64,000 nt of DNA. Origin: VXLM01 sp965242665 (GTDB lineage: Bacteria > Chloroflexota > Dehalococcoidia > Lucifugimonadales > VXLM01). The stretch covers positions 3,410,001 to 3,474,000 of the forward strand of contig OZ251484.1 of NCBI GenBank assembly GCA_965242665.1, in the 5' to 3' direction. Shown here piece after piece: positions 16,283 to 25,184 of this stretch (its first letter is position 1; the number at the start of each line of letters is the position of its first letter). The translations under genes and the position numbers were made by a program. The notes under the pieces were generated by a model. It made no database searches and was not told the DNA's origin. It was given only the letters and a program-made list of their open reading frames with translations.

Positions 16283-17455
16283 ATAAACCTCTCTCATCTG
16301 TCGCTCCTCAACATACGAAACTATGAGCGGTTGGATATCGACCTCGAACCGGGCATGGCGCTCGTGCAGGGAAAGAATGGGCATGGCAAGAGCAACCTTC
16401 TCGAAGCGCTGTACATGCTCGCCATCGCCAAGTCGCAGCGCGCGACGACCGAACGCGAGCTCATCCGCAAGGAGTCCATCGGGAAGGAATTCTTCTCGCA
16501 AGTGGCGGCAGTCGTCCAGCGCGACGGCGGCCCCGTTCGAGTCCAGGTAGACTTCAAGAACGTCGCTTCCGAGAGTGAGCACGACGCCGACGAAGGCCGC
16601 TTGAATGTCCAAAAGTATGTGCGAGTCAACGGAGTCCCCCGCCGCGCGTCGGACTTGGTGGGCGAGGTCAACGCCGTCATGTTCAGCGCCCAAGACCTCG
16701 ATCTGGCGTATGGCTCCCCAAGCGTGCGCCGACGGTACATGGACATCTTGATTTCTCAATCGGACTGCAGCTATCTCCGCGCGGTTCGCAGGTTTCTGCA
16801 GGTACTCGCACAGCGCAACCATCTTCTCAAGGGTATCAGGAGCAGGCGTTCCATCCAGAGCGAATTGGAGTTCTGGGACGATGAATTGATAAAGTCCGGC
16901 AGCATCGTCATCGCGCAGCGGCGGGAAGCGTTGCGAGTCTTGTCGGAGGCAACTGCGCGCGCAAACGCCGATCTGACGGACGATGGGGAACGGCTTGCGT
17001 TGGTCTACCGTCCGAGCGTCGAGACGGACGAGGAAGCCACAGTCCAGGGAATCGGAGAGGCGATGCGGGAGTCTATGGCGCGGGTGCGGCAGCTGGAGAT
17101 CGACCGGGGATTCTCGCTTCACGGCCCCCACCGCGACGACTTTCGCTTGCTCATAAACGGTATGGACGCGAGTTCATACGCATCGCGCGGACAGGCGAGA
17201 ACGGCCATTCTTGCCTTGAAGCTGGCGGAATCCGCATTCCTGCACGACGTGCGCCGGCAGCGGCCGATCCTGCTGCTGGACGACGTGCTCTCGGAGCTGG
17301 ACGACCGCCGCCGCCGCCTCATCTTGGAAAACGTCTCCCAGTATGAGCAAGTGTTCATTACCACCGCCGAAGTAGACCTCATCGAGCCAGAGTTCATCGA
17401 GAAGATGACCCGATACGTGGTGGATCGGGGTCGTCTGGAGCGGGTCGATGGGTAG
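16283..17455 (+). CDS. recF: DNA replication and repair protein RecF (non-canonical start)
   Basis: RecF loads RecA at gaps. This SMC-like ATPase has Walker A GKNGHGKS (residues 30-37), the ABC signature region (HGPHRDDF..SRGQ) and Walker B LLLDDVLSELD. The conserved first strand LSHLSLLNIRNYERL must be translated, yet no ATG, GTG or TTG precedes it after the in-frame TGA at 16271. A GAGGA motif (16272-16276) lies 6 bases before ATA 16283, which aligns with the usual RecF start, so ATA is my best start (390 residues). A later TTG at 16331 would delete the first strand. An ATG at 16238 lies in the same frame but is cut off by that TGA. Confidence 0.85.
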   Translation: MNLSHLSLLNIRNYERLDIDLEPGMALVQGKNGHGKSNLLEALYMLAIAKSQRATTERELIRKESIGKEFFSQVAAVVQRDGGPVRVQVDFKNVASESEHDADEGRLNVQKYVRVNGVPRRASDLVGEVNAVMFSAQDLDLAYGSPSVRRRYMDILISQSDCSYLRAVRRFLQVLAQRNHLLKGIRSRRSIQSELEFWDDELIKSGSIVIAQRREALRVLSEATARANADLTDDGERLALVYRPSVETDEEATVQGIGEAMRESMARVRQLEIDRGFSLHGPHRDDFRLLINGMDASSYASRGQARTAILALKLAESAFLHDVRRQRPILLLDDVLSELDDRRRRLILENVSQYEQVFITTAEVDLIEPEFIEKMTRYVVDRGRLERVDG

Positions 17456-17636
17456 TCCCACCGGATACCGGCTGTTCTCGGCGCGCGCCCAAAATACGTG
17501 AGGAGTTCCCACCGTTAGAGAGGCTGAGCGACCCAACATGAATGAGACAAAATGCAACTGGAATGCCCGTATGTGTGCAGGTGCAGTCGAGTACCTCAAT
17601 GCGGCAAATCGGATGGCTTTTCGGAAACCACTTAAG

Positions 17637-18872
17637 ATGCGATTGAATGTCCTACGCGGACGCTTGACATTTCTGACGGTCTCCGTCGTTATGATGTCGA
17701 TGGTCGCATTGGCGTGCGCGTCCGATCCAGCCTCGCCGCCGGATCCCTCCCCGGCGCAAGCAGGCGGTCTCTCGCCTACCCCATCAGTTCCCTCCTCCTT
17801 TCCCAATATGAAGATCCGGAGGGTATTCCCTACCTTCTCGTTAGGCCGTATGGTGTACCTGACTCACCCGAAGGGCGTCACCGACCAGCTGTATCTCGTC
17901 TTGAAGCCCGGGAGGATAATGGTGTTCGACAACACCCCCAGGCCGTCCCGGCCCGATACCTTCTTGGACATTCGCGACAGAGTAAGCGAAGGCGCCCTCG
18001 AAGAGGGACTGCTGGGACTCGCTTTCGATCCCCAATACCAGGAGAATGGGTATTTCTACGTCTACTACTCCGCTGCGTCTCCGCGTCGGTCGGTAGTCGC
18101 TCGATACGAGGCATCGTTGGATGGAGCGCCCGTCGATCCTTCCACTGAGATGATTGTCATGGAGATAGAGCAGCCGTTCTCGAACCACAACGGAGGTCAC
18201 CTTGTGTTCGGGCCAGATGGGTATCTCTATATCGGAGTGGGCGATGGAGGCGATTCGGGCGATCCGAACGGGCACGGACAGAACCTTGGTACGCTGCTCG
18301 GATCCATTCTCCGCATCGACGTTAGCACGATGAATGCTACAGGATCTTACTCCGTACCCGATGACAACCCGTTCGTCGACGAGCGCGGCGCGCGGCCGGA
18401 AATATGGGCATACGGACTTCGGAATCCCTGGCGATTCTCATTCGACCGCGAGAGCGGGGAACTTTGGGTGGGCGACGTCGGGCAGAACGAATTCGAGGAG
18501 ATCGACCTAGTTACTCGCGGCGGCAACTACGGTTGGAACGTCATGGAAGCGTCATCGTGCTTCCAAGCGGCTTCTTGCGACAAGGGAGGTCTTGAAGAAC
18601 CGATCGCCGAGTATGGACGTGAAGATGGGCGCTCGGTAACGGGCGGGTACGTGTACCGCGGGCGAGCGGCTCCATCTCTCGTCGGCGCCTACCTGTTTGG
18701 CGACTTCCATAGCGGCCGCATCTGGGCCCTGCGTATGGACGGCGGGCAAAAGGCCGAGGTGAGGGAAATCGTAAATACCGACTTGAAGATATCTTCCTTC
18801 GCCGAGGGTCCAGATGGCGAGATCTATATCCTCTCATTCAGCGGCATAATCGCTCGGTTGGATCCCGAGTAA
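17637..18872 (+). CDS. PQQ-type sugar dehydrogenase (glucose/sorbosone dehydrogenase family) lipoprotein
   Basis: A 411-residue secreted protein: a signal peptide with a lipobox-like ALAC, a Pro/Ser-rich spacer, then a six-bladed propeller of the soluble glucose dehydrogenase/HHIP family. Recognisable blocks are EGLLGLAFDPQYQENGYFYVYYS, NHNGGHLVFGPDGYLYIGVGDGG, LGSILRIDV, IWAYGLRNPWRFSFD, DVGQNEFEEIDL and NYGWNVMEA. Such enzymes oxidise sugars or alcohols with PQQ outside the membrane. The frame is open from 17538. ATG 17637 puts the signal peptide at the N-terminus and is preferred; ATG 17613 is also possible. Confidence 0.88.
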   Translation: MRLNVLRGRLTFLTVSVVMMSMVALACASDPASPPDPSPAQAGGLSPTPSVPSSFPNMKIRRVFPTFSLGRMVYLTHPKGVTDQLYLVLKPGRIMVFDNTPRPSRPDTFLDIRDRVSEGALEEGLLGLAFDPQYQENGYFYVYYSAASPRRSVVARYEASLDGAPVDPSTEMIVMEIEQPFSNHNGGHLVFGPDGYLYIGVGDGGDSGDPNGHGQNLGTLLGSILRIDVSTMNATGSYSVPDDNPFVDERGARPEIWAYGLRNPWRFSFDRESGELWVGDVGQNEFEEIDLVTRGGNYGWNVMEASSCFQAASCDKGGLEEPIAEYGREDGRSVTGGYVYRGRAAPSLVGAYLFGDFHSGRIWALRMDGGQKAEVREIVNTDLKISSFAEGPDGEIYILSFSGIIARLDPE

Positions 18873-19039
18873 CGAAACGAACACGGCTATAGAACTTGCC
18901 GCCTTGGCACGAGACGACAGGAATGCGCCGATCTCTTCCCCCCCACTCGTTCACCCAAGCAGACGCCGCATGGGTTTGGGGGCGGACGACGCACAGGTTG
19001 CGCGTCGTTCCTGCGTGCAGCGGTTCTGCGGGGGGACTC

Positions 19040-20194
19040 TTACTGATACACGACCGTTCCCAGTCTATGCCTCCGGATCGTCGGCCAGTCGTACTCGACG
19101 CCCAGTCCGGGGCCCTGAGGCACTGGGAAGTGCCCGTCATCCGCGGCGTCGAGTTGGTCGACGTAATCGTTGGCGTAGATGGGGATGTAGTTGGCGTTCG
19201 GTCCCTTTGGTCGTGAACCGGAGAGCTCGTAATAATTGGAGTTGCGAATGGCAGCCATGCACTGCCGTTGAGCGGGGCCGGGACTGTGGAGCTCGATGTC
19301 GAGTCCGAGCCCTTCGGCTGCGTGCGCCAACTTCATGGTTGCGGTAATCCCCATGTATTGCACGTCGCCGCGCACGAAGTCGGTGGCTCCATTTACCATG
19401 AAGTCGACGCGGGGTTCGAGTCCGCGAACGTGTTCGGTGATGAGCAGGGGGGTGTCGATGGATTCCCGCAGTTTGCGGTGCGCGAACTGCGATATTCCCC
19501 CGTCCGCCAATGGGTCTTCGTACCAGAAGTATCCTGCTTCGTCGCACGCGCGGCCCACTTTCAGCGCGCCGCCAAAGGTCTGGATCGCGTTGTAGGGATC
19601 CGACATCAAATCCATGTCGTTCCCGACACGGTCTCGCACTGCAAGAATAGTCTCGACCTCACGACCTGGCTCGCCATTCTCCCACCCGTGGATCTTGAAG
19701 GCGGGGTAGCCCAATTCTTTGCACTGCTCTGCGAAGTCCGCCATTTCGCTCGGCGTTCCCAGCTCACCGCGCTCCGTGGCGTGCACGCTGGCCGGATAGG
19801 TTGGCAGAGTCTTGCGGTATCCTCCGAGGAGCCGATGAATCGGCGCGTCGTAGTACTTCCCTGCCAGGTCCCAGAGTGCGATGTCGACGGGGGCAAGTCC
19901 GATTTGCGCTTGCTGGCGCATCGTATGCTTGATCTGCGAGTAGATGTACTCGCGTTGCAGCGGGTCGCGCCCGAGGAGGAGTTCCGCCACAGCGCAGGCT
20001 CCGGCGTATTCGATCTGCCCGCTCCATACATACTCTCCGCTTACGCCGATGTCGGTGAAGACCGTCATGGCGTGGGCTGTGTTGGCGATGGACTTGCCGG
20101 GCGAAAAGACCAGCCCCTGTGGACTGCGGTCGAGGTCTGGCAGGTCATAGCCGAACGTTTCGATTTCGACCCTCGTAATTCGGGGCGTCTCCAT
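19040..20194 (-). CDS. enolase-superfamily (mandelate racemase/muconate lactonizing) enzyme
   Basis: A 384-residue member of the enolase superfamily, which abstracts a proton alpha to a carboxylate in a Mg2+-dependent step. The K167 base lies in AFKIHGW. Metal ligands are D199 (SDPYNA), E226 (YEDPL) and E254 (ITEH); H303 in IELHSPG is the likely second base. The pattern fits acid-sugar dehydratases or racemases; the substrate is not readable. AAGGAG 7 bases before ATG 20194 fixes the start. The upstream FAH-family gene ends 73 bases away, so the two likely act in one sugar-acid pathway (dehydratase plus keto-acid enzyme). Confidence 0.9.
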   Translation of the reverse strand: METPRITRVEIETFGYDLPDLDRSPQGLVFSPGKSIANTAHAMTVFTDIGVSGEYVWSGQIEYAGACAVAELLLGRDPLQREYIYSQIKHTMRQQAQIGLAPVDIALWDLAGKYYDAPIHRLLGGYRKTLPTYPASVHATERGELGTPSEMADFAEQCKELGYPAFKIHGWENGEPGREVETILAVRDRVGNDMDLMSDPYNAIQTFGGALKVGRACDEAGYFWYEDPLADGGISQFAHRKLRESIDTPLLITEHVRGLEPRVDFMVNGATDFVRGDVQYMGITATMKLAHAAEGLGLDIELHSPGPAQRQCMAAIRNSNYYELSGSRPKGPNANYIPIYANDYVDQLDAADDGHFPVPQGPGLGVEYDWPTIRRHRLGTVVYQ

Positions 20195-20267
20195 CGCCGC
20201 TCCTTCTTCTGCATTGCCGCGCGCCGCATCTGCTGCTTCCGAACAGCGGGCGGGGCAGGCGTATCTT

Positions 20268-21041
20268 CTATGTTTCGGCAACGACGGGGTTGCGAAGAAC
20301 TCCTACCCCTTCTACCTCGATTTCGACGACGTCGCCTGGCTGGATCGGTCCGACGCCGGACGGGGTTCCTGTCAAGATGCAGTCTCCCGGCTGGAGCGTC
20401 ATGGACTGGCTGATGTACGATACTAGCCGAGGCACAGAGAACAGAAGGTCGGACGTGCGGTCGTCTTGCCGGGTCTGGCCGTTGAGCTTGGTCTGAATTT
20501 GGAGGTCGGATGGGTCGAGTCCGGCGGCGATGACTGGGCCGAGCGGGCAGAACGTATCGAACCCCTTGCCAACGAGCATCGCGCCCATCTTCATCTCCGG
20601 GAACTGGATCGTCCGCTCGCTGACGTCGTTGCCGCAGGTATAGCCGAGCACGTAGTCGAGCGCATCCTCTTCGGACACGCGGCGCGTATTCTTGCCGATC
20701 ACGACGGTCAATTCGCATTCGTACTCGGTCTGCCGGCCTTCCTGGGGATAGACGATGGGGTCGCCGTGTCCAATGACGCTGGTGTTGGGCTTCATGAACA
20801 GCATGGGGAAATCTGGCTTGGACATTCCAATCTCCTCGATGTGCTTGGTGTAATTCAGCCCAACGCCGATTACCTTTCGAGGCGCGACAGGAGGCAAGAC
20901 GCGCACGGTGGACATGTCCGCAACCTGGTCTCCAACGGAAAACTCCTCGAACGGCGAGCCGATCAACCGCCGAATCGAGCCATCATCTCCAAGAATGCCG
21001 TATGCCGGCTGTTCATTTGCTTCGTATCGAACGATCTTCAT
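20268..21041 (-). CDS. fumarylacetoacetate hydrolase (FAH) family protein
   Basis: A 257-residue protein of the FAH family, whose members hydrolyse, decarboxylate or hydrate beta- and acyl-pyruvates with Mg2+. The family core is clear: VIGVGLNYTKHIEE, the metal-binding YECELTVVIGK, GYTCGNDVSERTIQ, KGFDTFCPLGP and GDCILTGTPSGVGP. It would fit downstream processing of 2-keto-3-deoxy sugar acids made by the adjacent enolase-superfamily enzyme; that link is inferred from position. ATG 21041 is chosen over the longer frame from 21065 because MKIVRYE is the typical family start. Confidence 0.9.
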   Translation of the reverse strand: MKIVRYEANEQPAYGILGDDGSIRRLIGSPFEEFSVGDQVADMSTVRVLPPVAPRKVIGVGLNYTKHIEEIGMSKPDFPMLFMKPNTSVIGHGDPIVYPQEGRQTEYECELTVVIGKNTRRVSEEDALDYVLGYTCGNDVSERTIQFPEMKMGAMLVGKGFDTFCPLGPVIAAGLDPSDLQIQTKLNGQTRQDDRTSDLLFSVPRLVSYISQSMTLQPGDCILTGTPSGVGPIQPGDVVEIEVEGVGVLRNPVVAET

Positions 21042-21084
21042 GTACGCCTCCCAGCGAGTACCCATTGTAGTGCGGACAACTCTA

Positions 21085-22221
21085 TCACATCTCCGGCTGG
21101 TTTGGACGGACAGGAATAGGATCCGGCAATCCCCTGCTCTCCCTCCACAGCCGCTCCGCTTCGTCGATGCCGATTCTGTATGCCGCCTTCAAGGACTCGT
21201 CGACTGTGTTGCCGTCTCCAATGGCGTCGATGAGGTTCCCCATGCCGTCCCAACCGAATTCGCCAATCAGGAACTCTACGACGTCGTAGCTCTGAGCGTA
21301 CCATGGGGCGGTGGCGGGAACGTCGGAACCGGGCGGAACGTCAAGGCTGCGGAGGGCCCAGAACGACTCTATCAAGCGGGACTGGGCGAATGCCAACCGC
21401 ATCTCGGACGACATGCCTCCTGACGCCAACGTTGCCAGTCCTTCTTCCAGCCAACGGGGGAGCGATGTATAGCAATTGAACCCTCTATCCTGCACGATGA
21501 GGCGGGCGAGCCCATGGACGAGGACCGACAGTTCGTCTACTTGCGGGTCGTCAGGAAGAACCGAGACGATGGTATTGAACGCTTGGTACGGGTTCGTCTG
21601 ATCTCGTCGAAGCACGGCGCCGGGATCTGCATCGAGCGCGTCTGCGTACACGAAGATATTCACTGGGCCGGGGTCCGCGGCGATCGGGGCGATGCGGTCG
21701 ATCTGCGGTTCGATGTAGGCGACGAGGTTTCTTCCGAACTCCGGCTCTTTGCCGTGCCAGTGTACGGCGAGCCAGTCTTTGGTATACGTCTGCCATTGAA
21801 ACCGCTGGTCTGTCCAACGCAGCTCGCCCTCGCGGCTCACATGGGCGTCTCCGTGGATGTCGGTCATCTTCCAGCGCCATCTGACGATGGCTCCTGGCGG
21901 AAGGGCCTGCTGCGGGTTCGGTTCCCACTGCCATACGATCTCGCTCCGTCCAGGGAAGCGCGCGGAGTAGACTGCGCCTCCATCGCAGGAATGTACTGGA
22001 TCGAATCCGAACTCGAGGTCGATCCGCTGCGGGTCGAGAATCTCGTCGAGGGCCAGCCAAAACTCGATCCCGTCCGGGAAATCCGCCGCGGCATGGTCGA
22101 TCCGGGTTCTCAGGATTTGATCCTCACGGCCAACGGACTCTGCGGCCTCGGGAAGGAAAACCGCGAAGATGACCAACGTACCGACGGCGGTTAGACGACC
22201 AAGCGTTGCTTTCTGCGGCAT
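21085..22221 (-). CDS. secreted peptidase-MA-like protein with degenerate zinc site
   Basis: A 378-residue protein with an N-terminal signal peptide (about 1-28). The C-terminal half matches the gluzincin peptidase-MA-like layout: VNIFVYADALD, then LSVLVHGLARLIVQ, then LPRWLEEGLATLA. In active relatives the middle segment is HExxH; here it reads H236-G-L-A-R240, so the catalytic Glu and second His are absent, while the glutamates of the third motif (E259/E260) remain. It is probably not an active protease and may bind ligands or proteins. It begins 7 bases after the solute-binding fusion gene, so the two are co-transcribed and may act together at the cell surface. Confidence 0.75.
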   Translation of the reverse strand: MPQKATLGRLTAVGTLVIFAVFLPEAAESVGREDQILRTRIDHAAADFPDGIEFWLALDEILDPQRIDLEFGFDPVHSCDGGAVYSARFPGRSEIVWQWEPNPQQALPPGAIVRWRWKMTDIHGDAHVSREGELRWTDQRFQWQTYTKDWLAVHWHGKEPEFGRNLVAYIEPQIDRIAPIAADPGPVNIFVYADALDADPGAVLRRDQTNPYQAFNTIVSVLPDDPQVDELSVLVHGLARLIVQDRGFNCYTSLPRWLEEGLATLASGGMSSEMRLAFAQSRLIESFWALRSLDVPPGSDVPATAPWYAQSYDVVEFLIGEFGWDGMGNLIDAIGDGNTVDESLKAAYRIGIDEAERLWRESRGLPDPIPVRPNQPEM

Positions 22222-22228
22222 TGGCAAC

Positions 22229-24274
22229 CTACCACTCGAAGTAGATGTCTTGAAAGGACGGCGCACCTGTGCTCGGGGGCCGATACCCTACTACGTATTG
22301 TTGCACGAGCTCTTCCCTGCGTTCGTGCCATAGAGGCACAACGACCCAATCACCCCTGGCCAAGCTCTCGATTCGAGCATACGCTGCGGAGCGGTCATCC
22401 GGGTCGATGAGGCGTGCAGCGTCCTCGAGGAGGGCGTCGATATTGGGGTTGTAGTATCCGGAACGGTTGTAGAGTCCATCGGAGTGCAGCAGGAACTCGA
22501 GATAGTTTTCGGGGTCGAGGTAGTCGGGGCAGAGCGTTGCCGTCCAAACGCCTGCATACTCGGACGAAGGCCCCTCCACCGCCCGCACATCGAGTCCGAG
22601 GTTTTCCCTCCACATCCAGACCATCGTCGGAATGTCGACCGCCGATGCTAGGTATGACAGTTCATCCACTGGATCTGCGAACTTCTCGAACCACCATCGC
22701 GCAGCATCAGGCGCAAATGGGACGCGCGGCAACCTGCGGTTGTGCCCTGCAATACCTGGGGGAATGAGAGTAGACGCACGTTCGACCGTGCCCCGCATGG
22801 TCGAGGAGACTATCTTGTCGACGTCCAGCGACTGGGCAAAGGCTCTGCGCGCCGCCACGCGGTCGAATGGAGGAACTTCGACGTCGAACGCGAGGTAATG
22901 GGTGCAGAACGATGATTGGGACACGAGGTCGCGGTTCATCTTGGCCCCAGGATCTCGCGCGCGGTCGACGTGCGTCATGGGAACCGGCATAACGTCGATC
23001 TGCTTGGCTGCGTACAGGGAAAACGGATTGCCCGTATCGAATCGGTACACTACTCCCCGCAAGGTTGGCTTCGGAAGGTGGTATATCTGATTTCGCTCGA
23101 GGACGATTCCTTGTCTCTTGTCCCACCGGACGAACTTGAATGGACCGGTGCCGACTGGCCGTTCGCCGATGTCTCCTGCCTCGACGTTGCTTCGGTCGAC
23201 TACGGATGCGACTGGGTGCGTCAGCTTGTGCAGGAAGGTTGGGCGCGGCGATCTGAGAGTGACGCGGAGGGTGAGCAGTCCGGTCACCTCGACGCCGGAT
23301 ATTTCCTCGGCGTTGCCGGTTAGCTTTTCCCGCACGCCAACGATGTCGCCGAGGTATGTTCTTGCGGTGGGCGAACCAGTCGAAGCGTCCGCGGCGCGCT
23401 CCCACGAGTATTTTACGTCCTTGGCGGTGATCCAGTCTCCGCTGTGTGCGAAAGCGTTCAAGCGGATGGCGAAGGTGTAGACCGTCCCGCTTTCGGAGAC
23501 GTGCCAGCTTTCCGCAATGTCCGAAGCGACGTTCATGTCCTCGTCGAGCCTGACGAGTCCGCCGAATACCGCACGGAGCGGCCCAGTAGCCGGGCCGGAG
23601 TGCAGCGCCGGGTCGAGCGTGTCCGGCTCTTGACCCAACAAGACGAATACGTCGTCGGACGAGGCCTGCTCCGGATCCGGGTCCAAGAGGGTGAATGTGG
23701 AGACGATGGCGTCTAGGGTTTCTCTCAAGCGGTCGTAATCCGTCGCCGTTCCGAACGCTCTAATGATGTAGCCTTGCCCCCCGCGTATGACCCCAGTCCA
23801 CTGCTCCTTGATGCCAAGGTCCGCGTTCCACTCGAAGACCATTTGGAAGCTGGGCGTGGCCGCCCCTACAACCTTCGGGTACTCTTCGATGATGTCGATG
23901 AATCGCTTGCCGTACTGGGATACTTGGCTATCTGTCCACTCTCGAACGTCCCTCGACCCCACGTGTCGGTGAATGGACACATGGATGGACACGAAGTCGA
24001 CCCGACCCGGGGGATTGATCTGTACGACGGGGATTCGGCGGCCTGTCTCACCGACTGTCCATTCAGGGGGCGGAGTAATGGAAAACCCCATGAGCGGGTT
24101 GGTGTAGGTCTGCCCATCCGCTTCGGGAAGCGGGGGGTTTGCGTGCACGCCGTGCGAGAGGACCTGGGAATCCGTCGATGCGGCTGCATCCCCGGCCAGC
24201 AGCGTTCCTGCGAGGAGCGCGATAGAGAAGACCGCCGCCCCAGCCGGTCGGAGTAGCCGACGGGTGCTGTTCAC
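22229..24274 (-). CDS. solute-binding protein (family 5) fused to an N-terminal PsbP/DcrB-like domain
   Basis: A 681-residue exported protein. A signal peptide (about 1-32) is followed by a domain (about 55-197) with YTNPLMGFSITPPPEWTV and a final RETLDAIVSTF, the pattern of PsbP/DcrB/DUF1795-like lipoprotein domains. From about residue 205 the protein is a peptide/nickel-type ABC substrate-binding protein (LLGQEPDTLDPAL, AESWHVSESGTVYTFAIRLN, ERPVGTGPFKFVRW, ALLEDAARLIDPDDR). No permease or ATPase gene is nearby, so it may be an orphan binding protein or a sensor. The peptidase-like gene follows within 7 bases. Confidence 0.85.
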   Translation of the reverse strand: MNSTRRLLRPAGAAVFSIALLAGTLLAGDAAASTDSQVLSHGVHANPPLPEADGQTYTNPLMGFSITPPPEWTVGETGRRIPVVQINPPGRVDFVSIHVSIHRHVGSRDVREWTDSQVSQYGKRFIDIIEEYPKVVGAATPSFQMVFEWNADLGIKEQWTGVIRGGQGYIIRAFGTATDYDRLRETLDAIVSTFTLLDPDPEQASSDDVFVLLGQEPDTLDPALHSGPATGPLRAVFGGLVRLDEDMNVASDIAESWHVSESGTVYTFAIRLNAFAHSGDWITAKDVKYSWERAADASTGSPTARTYLGDIVGVREKLTGNAEEISGVEVTGLLTLRVTLRSPRPTFLHKLTHPVASVVDRSNVEAGDIGERPVGTGPFKFVRWDKRQGIVLERNQIYHLPKPTLRGVVYRFDTGNPFSLYAAKQIDVMPVPMTHVDRARDPGAKMNRDLVSQSSFCTHYLAFDVEVPPFDRVAARRAFAQSLDVDKIVSSTMRGTVERASTLIPPGIAGHNRRLPRVPFAPDAARWWFEKFADPVDELSYLASAVDIPTMVWMWRENLGLDVRAVEGPSSEYAGVWTATLCPDYLDPENYLEFLLHSDGLYNRSGYYNPNIDALLEDAARLIDPDDRSAAYARIESLARGDWVVVPLWHERREELVQQYVVGYRPPSTGAPSFQDIYFEW

Positions 24275-24413
24275 TACTACCTCTCGAAGGCGTGATTGCC
24301 GCGGAGTATATCAGAGCGGGCGCGGCCGTATCCATTGCGAACGGTCAGCTCGGAGCCGAGGTTCTTCAGGGCGCAAGGAGATGACCGGATCCGATGGGAA
24401 CGGAGGCGTTGCA

Positions 24414-24487
24414 TGGCTGCCCGGCCAGGATTCGAACCTGGGTCTGAGGATCCAAAGTCCTTCGTGCTACCACTACACCACCGGGCA
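24414..24487 (-). tRNA. tRNA-Gln(TTG)
   Basis: Acceptor stem TGCCCGG/CCGGGCA, D arm GTGTAGTGGTAGCAC, anticodon loop CTTTGGA (anticodon TTG), and T arm CCAGG-TTCGAAT-CCTGG. The discriminator G is followed by an encoded CCA. It stands alone between the solute-binding gene and a DUF5808-like gene. Confidence 0.95.
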
Positions 24488-24511
24488 ACGTCTCTTCTCT
24501 ATGCGAATACG

Positions 24512-24823
24512 TCAGGAGCCTTGCAGGCGGACGGAAGTGATTTCCCCCGCGTCGGCATCGACCCGCGCTTCGTTGTCCGCTCGAAACTTCTCGGCCAATT
24601 GGAACAGGTTCAACGCCCAGCCCACTCCAAAGACGCAGGGCATGAAGATGCGTCCGTCCTCCTTGTTCCACCACCGGCGCTTGATACGGTCTAGGGTCGG
24701 GACGCGGAAGTCATAGGGCACGCCGAGGAATTTGCCTTCTGGCTGGCCGGATCGAATGGCATAGACTGCCGCCCCTACCGTGAAGGCAATGATGAGCGTT
24801 CGAACGTTGAAGAGAATCCTCAT
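24512..24823 (-). CDS. DUF5808-like small membrane protein
   Basis: A 103-residue protein with one N-terminal membrane helix (about 5-22), then FLGVPYDFRVPTLDRIKRRWWNKED and RIFMPCVFGVGWALN, the signature of the DUF5808 family, in which a predicted amphipathic segment follows the membrane anchor. The function of the family is unknown. ATG 24823 is chosen over upstream starts in the frame that opens at 24901, because it puts the hydrophobic helix at the N-terminus. The gene is isolated, between tRNA-Gln and the small membrane protein gene at 25013-25180. Confidence 0.7.
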   Translation of the reverse strand: MRILFNVRTLIIAFTVGAAVYAIRSGQPEGKFLGVPYDFRVPTLDRIKRRWWNKEDGRIFMPCVFGVGWALNLFQLAEKFRADNEARVDADAGEITSVRLQGS

Positions 24824-25012
24824 TGGTCTCACTTCCCCTGCGCTGCGTCTACTCTGCAGCGCCTCTATCAAAGTATAACGCATTGGCGAACTCCATACCA
24901 CTGCAGGCTGCCGTCAAGCGCGGCTCCCATCGGACGCGCGGACTCGCCGAATGGATAGCGCATATCACGCCGCACGGGATTATTTGGGAACCTGTGCCAG
25001 CCGGGGCCGCAT

Positions 25013-25180
25013 CTACTCAGCCCGCTGCCGCGCCCGCTCCCGAGCACGCCAACGCCGAGCCCTCCAACGTTGTATCAATCCATAGAGATCCCGTGGAAGG
25101 GCATACGTACCATATATCAGCGCCACCAATAGCAGGATTGAGAGCATCCGCCCAGACTCATAGTATAGAAACTCTAGCAC
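25013..25180 (-). CDS. small membrane protein (55 aa)
   Basis: A GTG start at 25180 has AAAGGAG 9 bases upstream. The product has a short acidic start (VLEFLYYESG), one hydrophobic helix (MLSILLLVALIYGTYAL, about residues 12-28) and a strongly basic tail (RWRARRWRARERARQRAE). This is the profile of a single-pass membrane protein with a cytoplasmic basic tail. It starts 4 bases after the stop of the FAD oxidoreductase gene, so it looks like the third member of the flippase-oxidoreductase unit. No family is recognised. Confidence 0.55.
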   Translation of the reverse strand: MLEFLYYESGRMLSILLLVALIYGTYALPRDLYGLIQRWRARRWRARERARQRAE

Positions 25181-25184
25181 CGTC

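Noticed and set aside
19268..20413. 381-codon open frame on the plus strand
   Set aside because: Antisense to the enolase-superfamily gene and to the end of the FAH gene, both of which have clear active-site motifs.
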